NCBI GenBank assembly: GCA_040954595.2 | Contig: CM082594.2 | Span: 6,138,001-6,202,000 of the forward strand | Source: Balanoglossus misakiensis | Lineage: Eukaryota; Hemichordata | Reading direction: 5' to 3' | DNA length: 64,000 bases | Shown here: positions 55,619-64,000 of the stretch, piece after piece | Layout: every line of letters starts with the position of its first letter | How positions within the stretch are numbered: the first letter of the stretch is position 1 | The notes under the pieces: generated by a model | What the model was told of the DNA's origin: nothing | The model's input: only the letters and a program-made list of their open reading frames with translations | Database searches by the model: none | Translations under genes and position numbers: made by a program

Positions 55619-56227
55619 AGGGGAAATCCGTCGTAGCTGATTTCTACATAATTTGGTAGCTTTGATGTCACTCTTTCAGAAAAAAACATATTCGCCATGT
55701 ATAGGTCGCGCGATTTTTTACAAAATCTAGGGAAAGTTGGCAGAATTTCCAATATGGCGTTTACTGTAATTTGAATCATGGGAAAAAAAGCGCCAGGACC
55801 AACTTCCGCCCACCTTAGTGTGGGTGATACCATTTTCCGATTGGTGTCACTGCGTCACAAGCTAAGCGTATTTGCATATTTTCCATGGGTTATAGCTCAT
55901 GAAAACTGTCAATAGATGACAAATTTTCGACTTTGCTGATGATTGTTTATCAACTGATGCAAAGAACAAACAATAGCTATGAAAATACGCCTAGTCTGTC
56001 GCCCAGTGACACCTATCGGAGAATGGTATCACCCACACCATGGTGGGCGGAAGTTGGTCCTGGCGCTTTTTTTCCCATGATTCAAATTACAGTAAACGCC
56101 ATATTGGAACTTTCCCTAGATTTTATAAAAAATCGCGCGACCTATACATGGTGAATATGTTTTTTTCTGAAAGAGTGACATCAAAGCTACCAAATGATGT
56201 AGAAATCAGCTACGACGGATTTCCCCT
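55619..56227. mobile_element. Fold-back MITE with long terminal inverted repeats
   Basis: The element is 609 bp and almost entirely self-complementary. Its left arm (55619-55878, 260 bp) and right arm (55978-56227, 250 bp) are inverted copies with only a scattering of substitutions. The main difference is a 10-base insertion in the left arm (GGCAGAATTT, near 55738-55749). The unpaired centre is about 99 bp. Both ends begin AGGGGAAATCC and are flanked by TTAA, which fits a piggyBac-type target duplication. TA with AAGGGG termini (Tc1/mariner-type) fits equally well. There is no transposase gene, so it is non-autonomous. Apparent small open frames on both strands are mirror images created by the palindrome. 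Confidence 0.9.
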
Positions 56228-56231
56228 TTAA
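56228..56231. repeat. Right target-site duplication TTAA of the MITE
   Basis: TTAA directly follows the GGATTTCCCCT terminus. With the left TTAA it brackets the inverted repeat exactly. Confidence 0.7.
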
Positions 56232-56430
56232 GCATATTTTCAGAAGATTTTTTCCATTGTTTAGTAGCGTGATTTCACATGGGAGACATGTTAATAGATG
56301 TCCATATATGGAACGCCTTGTAACCAGTCTTACACAAACACCAAGTGACATGATATTATCGCAAATAGTGTATTTTGTAAAAATCCGAACCAGCAAAGAT
56401 AATTGCTGACGCAAATGCTTGGTACAGACC

Positions 56431-56464
56431 CATGTCATCTCACTTTCCATGTCATCTCACTTTC
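56431..56464. repeat. Perfect 17-bp tandem duplication
   Basis: CATGTCATCTCACTTTC occurs twice head to tail without change (56431-56447 and 56448-56464), about 200 bases right of the MITE. Perfect identity suggests a recent replication slip. Confidence 0.9.
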
Positions 56465-58999
56465 CAATCGCCCATCCCCTGCAGAAGACAATGCCCATTC
56501 CTTTCGGCACCTACATGTTCAGTAGGCTTACACTAGGCTGATTATCCAGAAATTTCACAAATAATACATTCCTGAAAATCACTCAGAGACTATATCAGAC
56601 TGCGGGCGATACCTCCCTGTAAGTGAAGCTCTTACATTTACTGGCAGAAGACCGCTACCTGACCTCGAAAACACACAATACGATCGGCACAGTGTGAGAA
56701 CCACAGACTTTCAGCTTATAACGTACATTTATGTGTCACACAGGGCATTGTTTTGGTATGCACCAGACTGCAATACGAACATGTAGAATTTTACACGATG
56801 AAACATTATAAAATCACATAAACGAATATGTGACTGCTCAATGGAAGATGCCCTATCAAACGAATGAGAACGGCGAAGACATCTATATATTTACACTCAC
56901 TGTGTGATTATTTCTGTAACCATGGGGACGTTTCTTGAATCCACAATTCGTCTGCCATATGTGCAAATACACGCATGACACAAAACAATAAATGGGAGAA
57001 AATTACACGAGCCACGCCATCATGGTTTGTTGTTGTTGAAGTTAGCCTGTCTCCGTATGCATTCTTTTTTGCACGTTTCGTCACAGAATTACCAAACCAA
57101 AGACTGCATGCAGTGTCGGTCTCACCCGCGACACGCTGCTAATCGACGTCCCCGGAACGCGAATTTTGAACGCACCAGGGAACAAAAGAGGCCGCATGTG
57201 CGTAATTAGGGCCATAGAAATACGCGCGAACGTATGTACGCGCTCACGTGACATATTAAATGTCTCGTTTTCGGGCATAACATCCACTATCCCACACGTA
57301 TTTAAGGGGGTTTAACGCCCGTGTTATATAACGTCTCCTCCGAACGCCAGGACAACGTCCTGGCCTTTAACTTCGTCATATACAAAATAGTAAACAGATA
57401 TAACAACAACCACCTGTTGCTAAAATGTTTTTAGAAGTTGGGGGGCCTCGATTCTAAAGTGGCCGCGTATATTATACTATGAAAATATAAAATATGCTGG
57501 TATCAATCCATTTATTTCTATTTTCTGTCTATGTTTAGGGACAGTCTGCTCTTATTGGCCACAGCATAAACAGGAAAAGCCAAACCTTTTATGTTACTAG
57601 GCAACTCTCGAAATTAGTCTCATTCGGATTCATCTATTTGCCCATTTAGCTCAACCGTGGCCCAGGAATAGACTTTGAAGCGTGATGCAAATCCCACGTG
57701 CTCGTAGAAAAATAATGTATTTAGTTATGTCCCGTTTTCCAGCACAATATCTCTGCAGCATGACGTAATCATGTCGATGTAGCACGAGTTTACATGCTCC
57801 ATTAGCTGTCGCTGGATGGTTTCCGTGAACAGACCAGTCTGCCAAAAAACATCGCGTTAGCATACCCAAACGCCCGAATACAATATAACACAATCACCGT
57901 ATGCACAAAATTCAGGTCACTTAGTGATTCAGCAAGACGTCTTTTTAGGAAAATGTAAAAGGGCGTGAGTGTGTACCTGTATTTGAACTTTGAACCCAGT
58001 GATAGAGCCACAGAGCCCTGTTATTACTTGTAAATAAACAATCAAAATACGTAGATTGCAAAGCAGAGTTTGACTGAACGTTTATCTGGGGGGGATGCAA
58101 GAGAGAAGGCACAATCATGAATGTACAATCCAATAGCTCGCATACTAGCGCTGTATCATAGACAGTATCATGTCAAAACATGTGCTCGCCTCGAGTTAGC
58201 ATTGAAATGGCGTATCAACCGTACACCTATAATATCTGACAGCGCCAGACTGAAAATTGTGGTTTACCAGAGCCGACAAAATCAACAGTCAACAGAAAAG
58301 GGAAACGGTACTGCAACCGAACGCAAAGCAACAGCCATCTCTGTCGACCCGGAAATCTAATGACTATCTGCTTATTAGGGAAAGTGCGAGGGAAAATTAC
58401 GGGCCCAAAATGATCGCGAGATCTTCCTTTGTGCGTAAATGCAAGTCGTTTCAACCACAGACCTGCTTGAGTTTAGCAAGATCCTGTGATATTTCTCCGA
58501 CATATACATTTACTTTTGCCTGGTGGGTGTTTGGCGTTCTTAAAGAGCATCTAAAATGCAGTGCTCACGTCGCGAGCGGAATTGAAGCATTTGAATGCAT
58601 GCACACTATTTGTTCCCACCGTCGACAATTACAACCGAAGATAATATGGGCAAACACCAACGCACCAGGCGGCCGTGAGTGTACGGTTCACTGAATTGCT
58701 TCTACTGTTAAAAACTGACGCACCAAGTTGACTTGTGTAGTGTGTGGCGGACATGTGGTCCACTAAATAAATGAATAGGTATTACGGTGTCGAAAGACGC
58801 AAGCGTGCGAGATACCGTATCGTTTAATAATAAATGTAATCCACCAGACGCCCAGCGGTGCACCTTGAGATATAACATCACGGTCTGGCCAAGGAACTGG
58901 AATCGTCGAACATCTCGTCTTATCTCGGTCAACCATCGTCATCGGACAAATTAAAACACCGAATTAAAGTCAATGTCGAGCTCGACGCGCAATGTTCGT
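56465..58999. other. Presumed receptor intron sequence, no exon recognised
   Basis: Both strands were read for a VYIC-type strand or a YVFF-type segment that would mark the second receptor exon, and none was seen. The 145-codon plus-strand frame at 58257-58694 is not recognisable and is discussed among the rejected items. Confidence 0.4.
57346..57364. other. Perfect 8-bp stem hairpin
   Basis: GCCAGGAC and GTCCTGGC flank the loop AAC. It lies just after a TTTAACGCC stretch (near 57311). TTTAACG-type words are, to my recollection, part of a dispersed repeat in several marine invertebrates, so this may be a repeat fragment. Confidence 0.5.
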
Positions 59000-59024
59000 G
59001 GGGTACGGCTGGGTGGGGTGGGGG
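59000..59024 (+). other. G-quadruplex-type motif
   Basis: The plus strand has four G-runs: GGGG at 59000-59003, GGG at 59011-59013, GGGG at 59015-59018 and GGGGG at 59020-59024. The separating loops are 7, 1 and 1 bases, which fits the usual G3+N1-7 definition. It lies about 400 bases inside the presumed first intron of the receptor gene, with the G-rich strand as the template for that gene. Any function is inference. Confidence 0.6.
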
Positions 59025-59418
59025 CGCGTCACTCCACTGGGATGTAATCCTCGAAGTCATCATGTATGTGAACGGGCTACCTGTTTCAATATTGTGAACG
59101 CATAAAACCCGGGACTTTGCGGGGGCACCTCGTCGTGTCATTATGAAAATGTGGCGTACACGACCAAAATAAACAAGCGATACTTAGCGACATAGATATG
59201 CTTGTCCACAAGTACTTGATTGTTTGGTCGAGGGCTTAGCGCTGATAGATTTTATTAACTGGGTAAGGGGCAAGGAATGAGTCTTGAACTTAAAAGCGAC
59301 CAAACTTTTCTTTTATATATCTCAGGGTCCTCTTAGCTGCCACAAACGCAGGAGCGCACCGCAGATTGCGAAAGGAGGGGGACAGATATCAGCTACTGTT
59401 GCTTAAAAATAATTATGC

Positions 59419-59424
59419 ACGTAC
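59419..59424 (-). other. 5' splice site of the receptor exon
   Basis: On the minus strand the sequence reads CTCGAG followed by GTACGT, close to the animal donor consensus. Cutting here ends the exon after codon 228 plus one base (phase 1). The protein homology also stops here: the codons that follow (GTCIIIFKQQ) do not continue the receptor fold, which should go on with a VYIC-like strand carrying the partner of C179. Confidence 0.8.
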
Positions 59425-60109
59425 CTCGAGATACCATAGATAACTCCTGCAAGACAACGTCGTAATCGTCGCGAGTCATTAGACGTTCGTCGAAACTTTC
59501 AAAGTACATATCGGACTCCAGGTAGTTGCGTTCGTTGAACAGTTCAAGCCATATGGCATTCAGCACCATGGAGCATAGCCGGCGATTGGGGTCGTATGGG
59601 TCTTCCTCTGTGAGGAACGACACGTGTCTCCACCCATGGGATTCCAGGACGTCGGACATGACTGACTTGATTTGCGTGTAGGAGCCCATCAGGCGTGTTA
59701 GGAAGTACTCGTCTTTATTCCTGAAGTGGTCGGACATGGTGCCGGGGGAGAGCATGGGGATATTCCAGTAGCGGCTGTAACGGGCGATGGGCGCCGCGGC
59801 GTAGTCGCAGGTCGGGCCGATGAATACGTGGACGGCGCCCTGCATGACATAGTCGATGGCACGTATAGGGCCCATCACGTTGGAGCATTTGGAGTCGCTG
59901 TGGTTGACGCGGAGCTCGTGGTTCGGCAGCAACTGTCTAACTTGCTCGCTCTGCACGGCGAAATCGATGCCCGGCAGATCCATGGATAGATTTATCGGGT
60001 AGGAAGATTCCGGCTGCTCCGATGGTAGGATCACTGCGATGTCGATTGCTTCTCTCGCGTGGCATCCCGAAACCAGGGCCAAAAACACCAAGGCGAGTAC
60101 CTGCACCAT
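59425..60109 (-). CDS. First coding exon of a natriuretic peptide receptor-like protein (partial)
   Basis: The exon encodes 228 residues plus one base. Residues 1-19 form a signal peptide (hydrophobic VLALVFLALVSG, then CHA). The rest matches the start of the ANF_receptor ligand-binding fold of natriuretic peptide receptors: IAVILPS at 24-30, then GPTCDYAAAPIARYSRYWN at 98-116, PMLSPG at 118-123 and KDEYFLTR at 132-139. C75 and C101 fit the first family disulfide, and C179 fits the first cysteine of the second, whose partner should lie in the next exon. GPTC occupies the place of the GPGC chloride-site segment of NPR-A. N40 (NLS) and N69 (NHS) are possible glycosylation sites. The start has G at -3 and G at +4, and an in-frame stop lies upstream at 60212-60214 with no ATG between. 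The frame runs nine codons past the donor to a TAG at 59393-59395. Known relatives are single-pass peptide receptors, either guanylyl cyclases or clearance type; this half of the ectodomain cannot separate them. Confidence 0.9.
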
Positions 60110-60629
60110 TGCTAAAGACTCTTCAGGAACTGGTCCCCGGAACTCCGTATATGCAACAAGAACTAGGCCAATACGAAGGTGCCTGTATCTTAACGTTTCC
60201 TCTACAGCAGCTCAGAAGACAAACGTGGATGCTGGTATTCTTTGAAGGCAACTCAGAGCAAACCTGATTCTAACCACAGAATATGTGTGTACCGACGGAC
60301 TATGCTGACCAACGGGTGTGCCTGTTATACCGTACTACTGTACGCCCTGCTGGGTGTGGAGACGGTATATGAATGGACAAGACCCGGTAAGTTCAGACCT
60401 ATCGCAACGATAACGTTCAGTCGCTCACTCAGTACTGTTGGACCTACAGCTATCGCGATCGTACCGCTCACGCAGGTCTCATCGACACTAGAGGGCGCGT
60501 GAAGAGCGGCTCTCCACCCGTGACGAGGCGAACCTACACTTCAGATGGTTCGACACTCAAAACGTCGCCACATTGGCCGACCCGTACCGTATATATTACA
60601 GAATGTGGCCAACATTGGACCTTATGCAA
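60110..60629 (-). other. Probable 5' UTR or proximal upstream region of the receptor gene
   Basis: This stretch lies directly upstream of the receptor ATG on the minus strand. The receptor frame stays open for 34 codons and then meets a TGA (60212-60214), so the annotated ATG is the first in-frame one. No other coding signal was recognised. The length of the UTR is unknown because no transcription start can be proven from sequence alone. Confidence 0.35.
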
Positions 60630-60642
60630 CTTATATACCAAT
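60630..60642 (-). promoter_or_regulatory. Candidate TATA box with adjacent ATTGG
   Basis: The minus strand reads ATTGG immediately followed by TATATAAG, about 520 bases upstream of the receptor start codon. A TATA box here would give a 5' UTR of roughly 490 bases. The direct abutment of an inverted CCAAT motif on the TATA box is atypical, since CCAAT usually lies tens of bases further upstream. A chance match in AT-rich DNA is quite possible. Confidence 0.15.
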
Positions 60643-63335
60643 CAATAAATGATACCCAACTTCTGAATGCCTCCGTCGTGGCTTGTGTCGACAGGTTTAT
60701 TAGGTCAATCACAATTCACATAAACACGGCAGTAGTGGGCGTGAATAACAGCTACCTGCCACTTTTGACCTCGTATCGATCTGTTTGAGTCGTTGTATCT
60801 TAAACACAATCAACCCGCACTGATTTATCGATCTGGGTACATAGAGTGTCAGCTGTACTACCCAACTTCTGCAGTCCTTTTCAAATTGTTTTACCATTCA
60901 CCCCCGCCATATAATTTTACAAACACTTGTTGAGCACGTAGAAACACTGTCCCCCTTTTTCTGACTTAAGTGGCCGTGTCTCGACTGAGAGTGACAAAGG
61001 AACATTTGATCAACCCCTCCGCTGAAGTCAATACACGCTGGCTGATCAGTACAGGACATGCACATTAACAACCGTTATCAGGGTCCAACATGTCACCTCG
61101 TAAGTCACCGATGACGGTATTGCCAGGGCAACGGGACGACTCGCAATCCGCAGATCTGCCGTTATCGCCAACATGCTTCACCTCAATCGGAATTTGAGCG
61201 ACTTCTAAGCCCAATTCAAATTCTGCAGGCCACTTGTAAAATAGAAACAAACAGATATTCATCCAACGCTCGCGGATAGTCATGCCACGTTGTACAGCTC
61301 ATATGCACGTTGATATGCCGGGTGGCATTTTGAGGTTTGCCTGGGAATCAAAATCTTTCTACCACGATCTTGGTGATTCTGTTGACGCGTGTTTCCAACT
61401 GCTTGTTGCAATGTCTTCGACGAAAAATATTTCGAATTTTTCGAGCGACCCTCTGCCGTAACAATAGGTGTTTATGCCCTATTTAATATACTGCATATCC
61501 AAGCCATCTCAACGATGTATCAATATGATTGCGAATACATGCCTATACAATATAATGCAATATATAGCGTTGTTCAGTCAACCATGGTTCATCCTAATAT
61601 GTGGTTATGCCCTGAATTTAATTAAAGTCCACCCTTACGGTGATTTATATTCTGCGTACTTCACGTTATCTTAATTATATAATAATCTGATCGCAGGCTG
61701 GAGATGCTAATATTAAAGATTCTTTACCCAAACAACTATAACTGATCACAATGGTTACACGACAGATAGGACAGTGATGATGTATGAAGCCCGAAGGCTG
61801 TCAGATACAGGCGTCATGCTGTCGTTGAAGGGTATCAGTCTTGATGTCGACTCGGAAGTTTCAGAAATAGGGCACAGCTGAAGCTGAACAAGTTTAATCC
61901 CACCAGAGTGCGAGTCACATTCTGTTTAACGAACGCCAATTGTATCAAGAAAACGAGGGATGGCAAGAAACAAGCCGTGGCTATTGCACATCCAGAAGTG
62001 AGGGGTTGTGGATTTTCTGCGCAATGTTTCGTAAGGCTTAAGTCACGATAGAATGGATCCTATTTCTCGCTGTTTGGAATTTTCGAACTTTGGGGTTTTC
62101 TCGGATAGGTCAGCGCTAATTAAGCTGTGATATATCTACCGATATTCTTGATCCTGAAAACGTTCATTTCTCAGTGCGCATGTGCACTAGATCTCAAATT
62201 GAGCGTTGTTGAAACGTCAACAGCTTCTCTGCCGTTTGCCTGCATCTTGTGCAAATCATGATTCAAGAGCGTGCTCGCAACAACTTCAGCTTTCAAACAG
62301 ATAACGATTTGAGAGGCGAGATAATAAGGACAATTATCATCGTCTTCATAGCCTTGACAACACGCTAAACGTAGCAGTCTAGTAGTTATCGAGAAAGGCA
62401 TGCGCAAACACCGTATTATCTGGAATCTAATAATAGTCAAACTTTCATTATATTCACTCGTGAAAAGGTTTGATTTTCTTTCAGGTCGTTAGACGGCTGC
62501 TATCAACTCAACCGGAGATTTACAACACAACTCTATCTGAAACAGTGTCTTCGGCACGTATTTCAATCCAAGCGCTTATCTAAACATCACAAATGCGGTC
62601 GTCAACCGCCACAAAGGCTCAGAACACGTACATGTACGTCTGCGCAGCTATTGTTGATAATGATGACAATTTGGAGTGATTGATACAGATGAATGACTGG
62701 TCGCAAGACACTAGTATAGTTGATAAGATTTTTTTTCAGCTGAGCTTCGGTGTATTCTGTCTTCAACATAGGGTGGTGCATATAAATTGGGGTCACAGTA
62801 ATATTTTTCCTGGAAGATGCTCAGCAGATTAAAAAACAGGCGGACGTCGATTAATGAGTTAGTTGCGCTTATCCGGCAGACCGAGGCTTACGCTGCCGAT
62901 AATTGGCCAATCAAATGCTATCGAAAATAGTTTTTGTATGGTCACGTGGTCAAGTATAAACCTAATGACGGTATTCCCTTGTGCAATGATTGGTCCGGTG
63001 TACAAAAGTTACCATCCTACGTGTGCATATCATTGTTTTGCAGTCCATCCATGGCTTTTGCCAGTCTGTTGTGGAGACTGCGAGTCTAAACTGTTACCAT
63101 GGAAACGCAGAATTAGGGCGAAAGACATCTTTACTGGCTACTTTGCTACCCCTGCCCCCGGGTGATTCCACTTCATTAGTGTGGTATAAATCTCATAAGA
63201 CGGAATCCTTTTGATTCTGTAAAATGTTAATATTCTTATTCTTGCGCGAGCCCGGCTTTGAAGGTTACAACAGCCCTACATATAAAAACAGAAGCCAGGG
63301 TAAACAGTAATTACAAGGTGATTGGTATATCACAG
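60643..63335. other. Upstream flank of the receptor gene, no gene recognised
   Basis: Only short unassigned frames are present. A TACATGTA word lies near 62628. No clear promoter element other than the weak TATA candidate was seen. Confidence 0.4.
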
Positions 63336-63527
63336 GGGTCGGGGGGTCATTCGGAATCAGGTGGACTCCACAAATGGAAGCCTGCCTATAGTGGGTATCT
63401 ATGGCACGGATCAGATGTTGCACCACATGATTACAGGCTAGATCAGGGAACATATTGCAATGTGAGAGCGCAGTACAATATCTACAGAGATGGGTATCTC
63501 AGAACCTTGCCCTTCTGGAATCAACTG
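63336..63527 (+). CDS. Possible internal coding exon of an unidentified gene
   Basis: This 64-codon stretch lies between an AG (TATATCACAG) and a GTAATG donor, with phase 0 at both ends. The translation contains LHKWKPAYSGYLWHGSD, then PHDYRLDQGTYCNVRAQYN, then IYRDGYLRTLPFWNQL. It is rich in tyrosine, tryptophan, glycine and aspartate, like an extracellular or enzyme domain. The frame also stays open upstream to an ATG at 63258. Against it, the acceptor lacks a good pyrimidine tract and I cannot assign a family. It lies about 3.2 kb upstream of the receptor gene and points the opposite way. Confidence 0.3.
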
Positions 63528-64000
63528 GTAATGTAATATTAATTAATTTTTTCAAAGACTGAGATTTCATCTAAAACTTTATGAGTCGACTGACTGAAGA
63601 GTTTGGACGATTGTTTCAACGGCACGTTTTGTTTTGTTCCGGTCTGCGTGCTTAGGCACTGGATACAATGCAGAGGGATGATAGGCGTCATTATAAGTCA
63701 TCATCATCACTAATGCGCGCGCGTTCTTCACACCTCTTTAGATCGGGATGTGGTTGTGTGCTCACTTATGTTTTACCGATAATACTCATAAATGTGTTTT
63801 TTCCTCCTCTCTTATTCTTATAAAGGGACAGTTTTAAATCCCTGGTTCTCGAGCCTATACAAAACAGAATGACGTTACTTGTACGTTCATGACACCAGAA
63901 CGGAGGGTTAATTGTTTGTAGTTTGCCCCCGACTCACACGCAGGGTCTTCTAACTTTTCAGGGGAGTTCATGCAGAACTCTATAAATCCGATCATACACA
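63528..64000. other. Right-end flank, nothing recognised
   Basis: No coding frame, repeat array or RNA gene was seen. A short ATCATCATCAC run near 63700 is trivial. Confidence 0.4.

Noticed and set aside
55615-56231. Two similar proteins of about 70 codons, one on each strand
   Set aside because: Their likeness comes from the inverted arms of the MITE. They do not resemble transposase.
58257-58694. 145-codon plus-strand open frame, the second longest in the window
   Set aside because: No recognisable domain. From stop-codon frequency I estimate that about one frame of this length is expected by chance in 64 kb on six frames. It also has no clear splice or poly(A) context.
59726-59989. 87-codon plus-strand frame rich in Val, Ala, Asp and Gly
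   Set aside because: It is the antisense shadow of the GC-rich receptor exon.

Overview
This window looks like AT-rich, gene-poor nuclear DNA from an invertebrate animal. The evidence is a spliced gene with a canonical GT donor, long stretches with no usable reading frame, many tetranucleotide microsatellites, and a miniature inverted-repeat transposon. The word TACATGTA is strongly over-represented, which I associate (from memory, not a search) with marine invertebrates such as molluscs, amphioxus and hemichordates. The phylum is not determined, and nothing suggests bacterial or organellar DNA.

Only one gene is recognised with confidence. The first coding exon of a natriuretic-peptide-receptor-like protein lies on the minus strand at 59425-60109. 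It encodes a signal peptide and the N-terminal half of the ligand-binding (ANF_receptor) domain, then stops at a clean 5' splice site. The rest of the gene must lie at lower coordinates on the minus strand, but I could not find a second exon by eye. Part or all of the left 59 kb may therefore be its first intron, or may hold other genes whose exons are too small to recognise. Two further plus-strand open stretches look like single exons of unidentified genes: 54852-55136 (a possible terminal exon followed by AATAAA) and 63336-63527 (a possible internal exon). Both are tentative.

Layout: 1-24 kb is anonymous DNA with a diverged tandem duplication near 6 kb and short hairpins. At 24.26-24.43 kb there is a degenerate minisatellite. 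From 28.2 to 31.6 kb, two ACAT-type microsatellites in opposite orientation enclose three perfect TGACGTCA palindromes. From 31.6 to 48.5 kb the DNA is mostly AT-rich and reading-frame-poor, with a 42-bp near-perfect palindrome at 34.97 kb and a pyrimidine-rich tract at 36.9 kb. At 48.5 kb there is a compound AACC/ATAC microsatellite, and at 50.2 kb a GAT repeat. At 55.6-56.2 kb sits a nearly self-complementary, TTAA-flanked MITE. From 57 to 60.2 kb there is a hairpin, a G-quadruplex motif and the receptor exon. The last 4 kb, upstream of the receptor, holds a weak TATA candidate and the second possible exon.

The hunt produced no clearly new gene system. The strongest observations are the fold-back MITE, the over-represented TACATGTA word, the receptor exon with its missing partners, and the two unassigned exon candidates.
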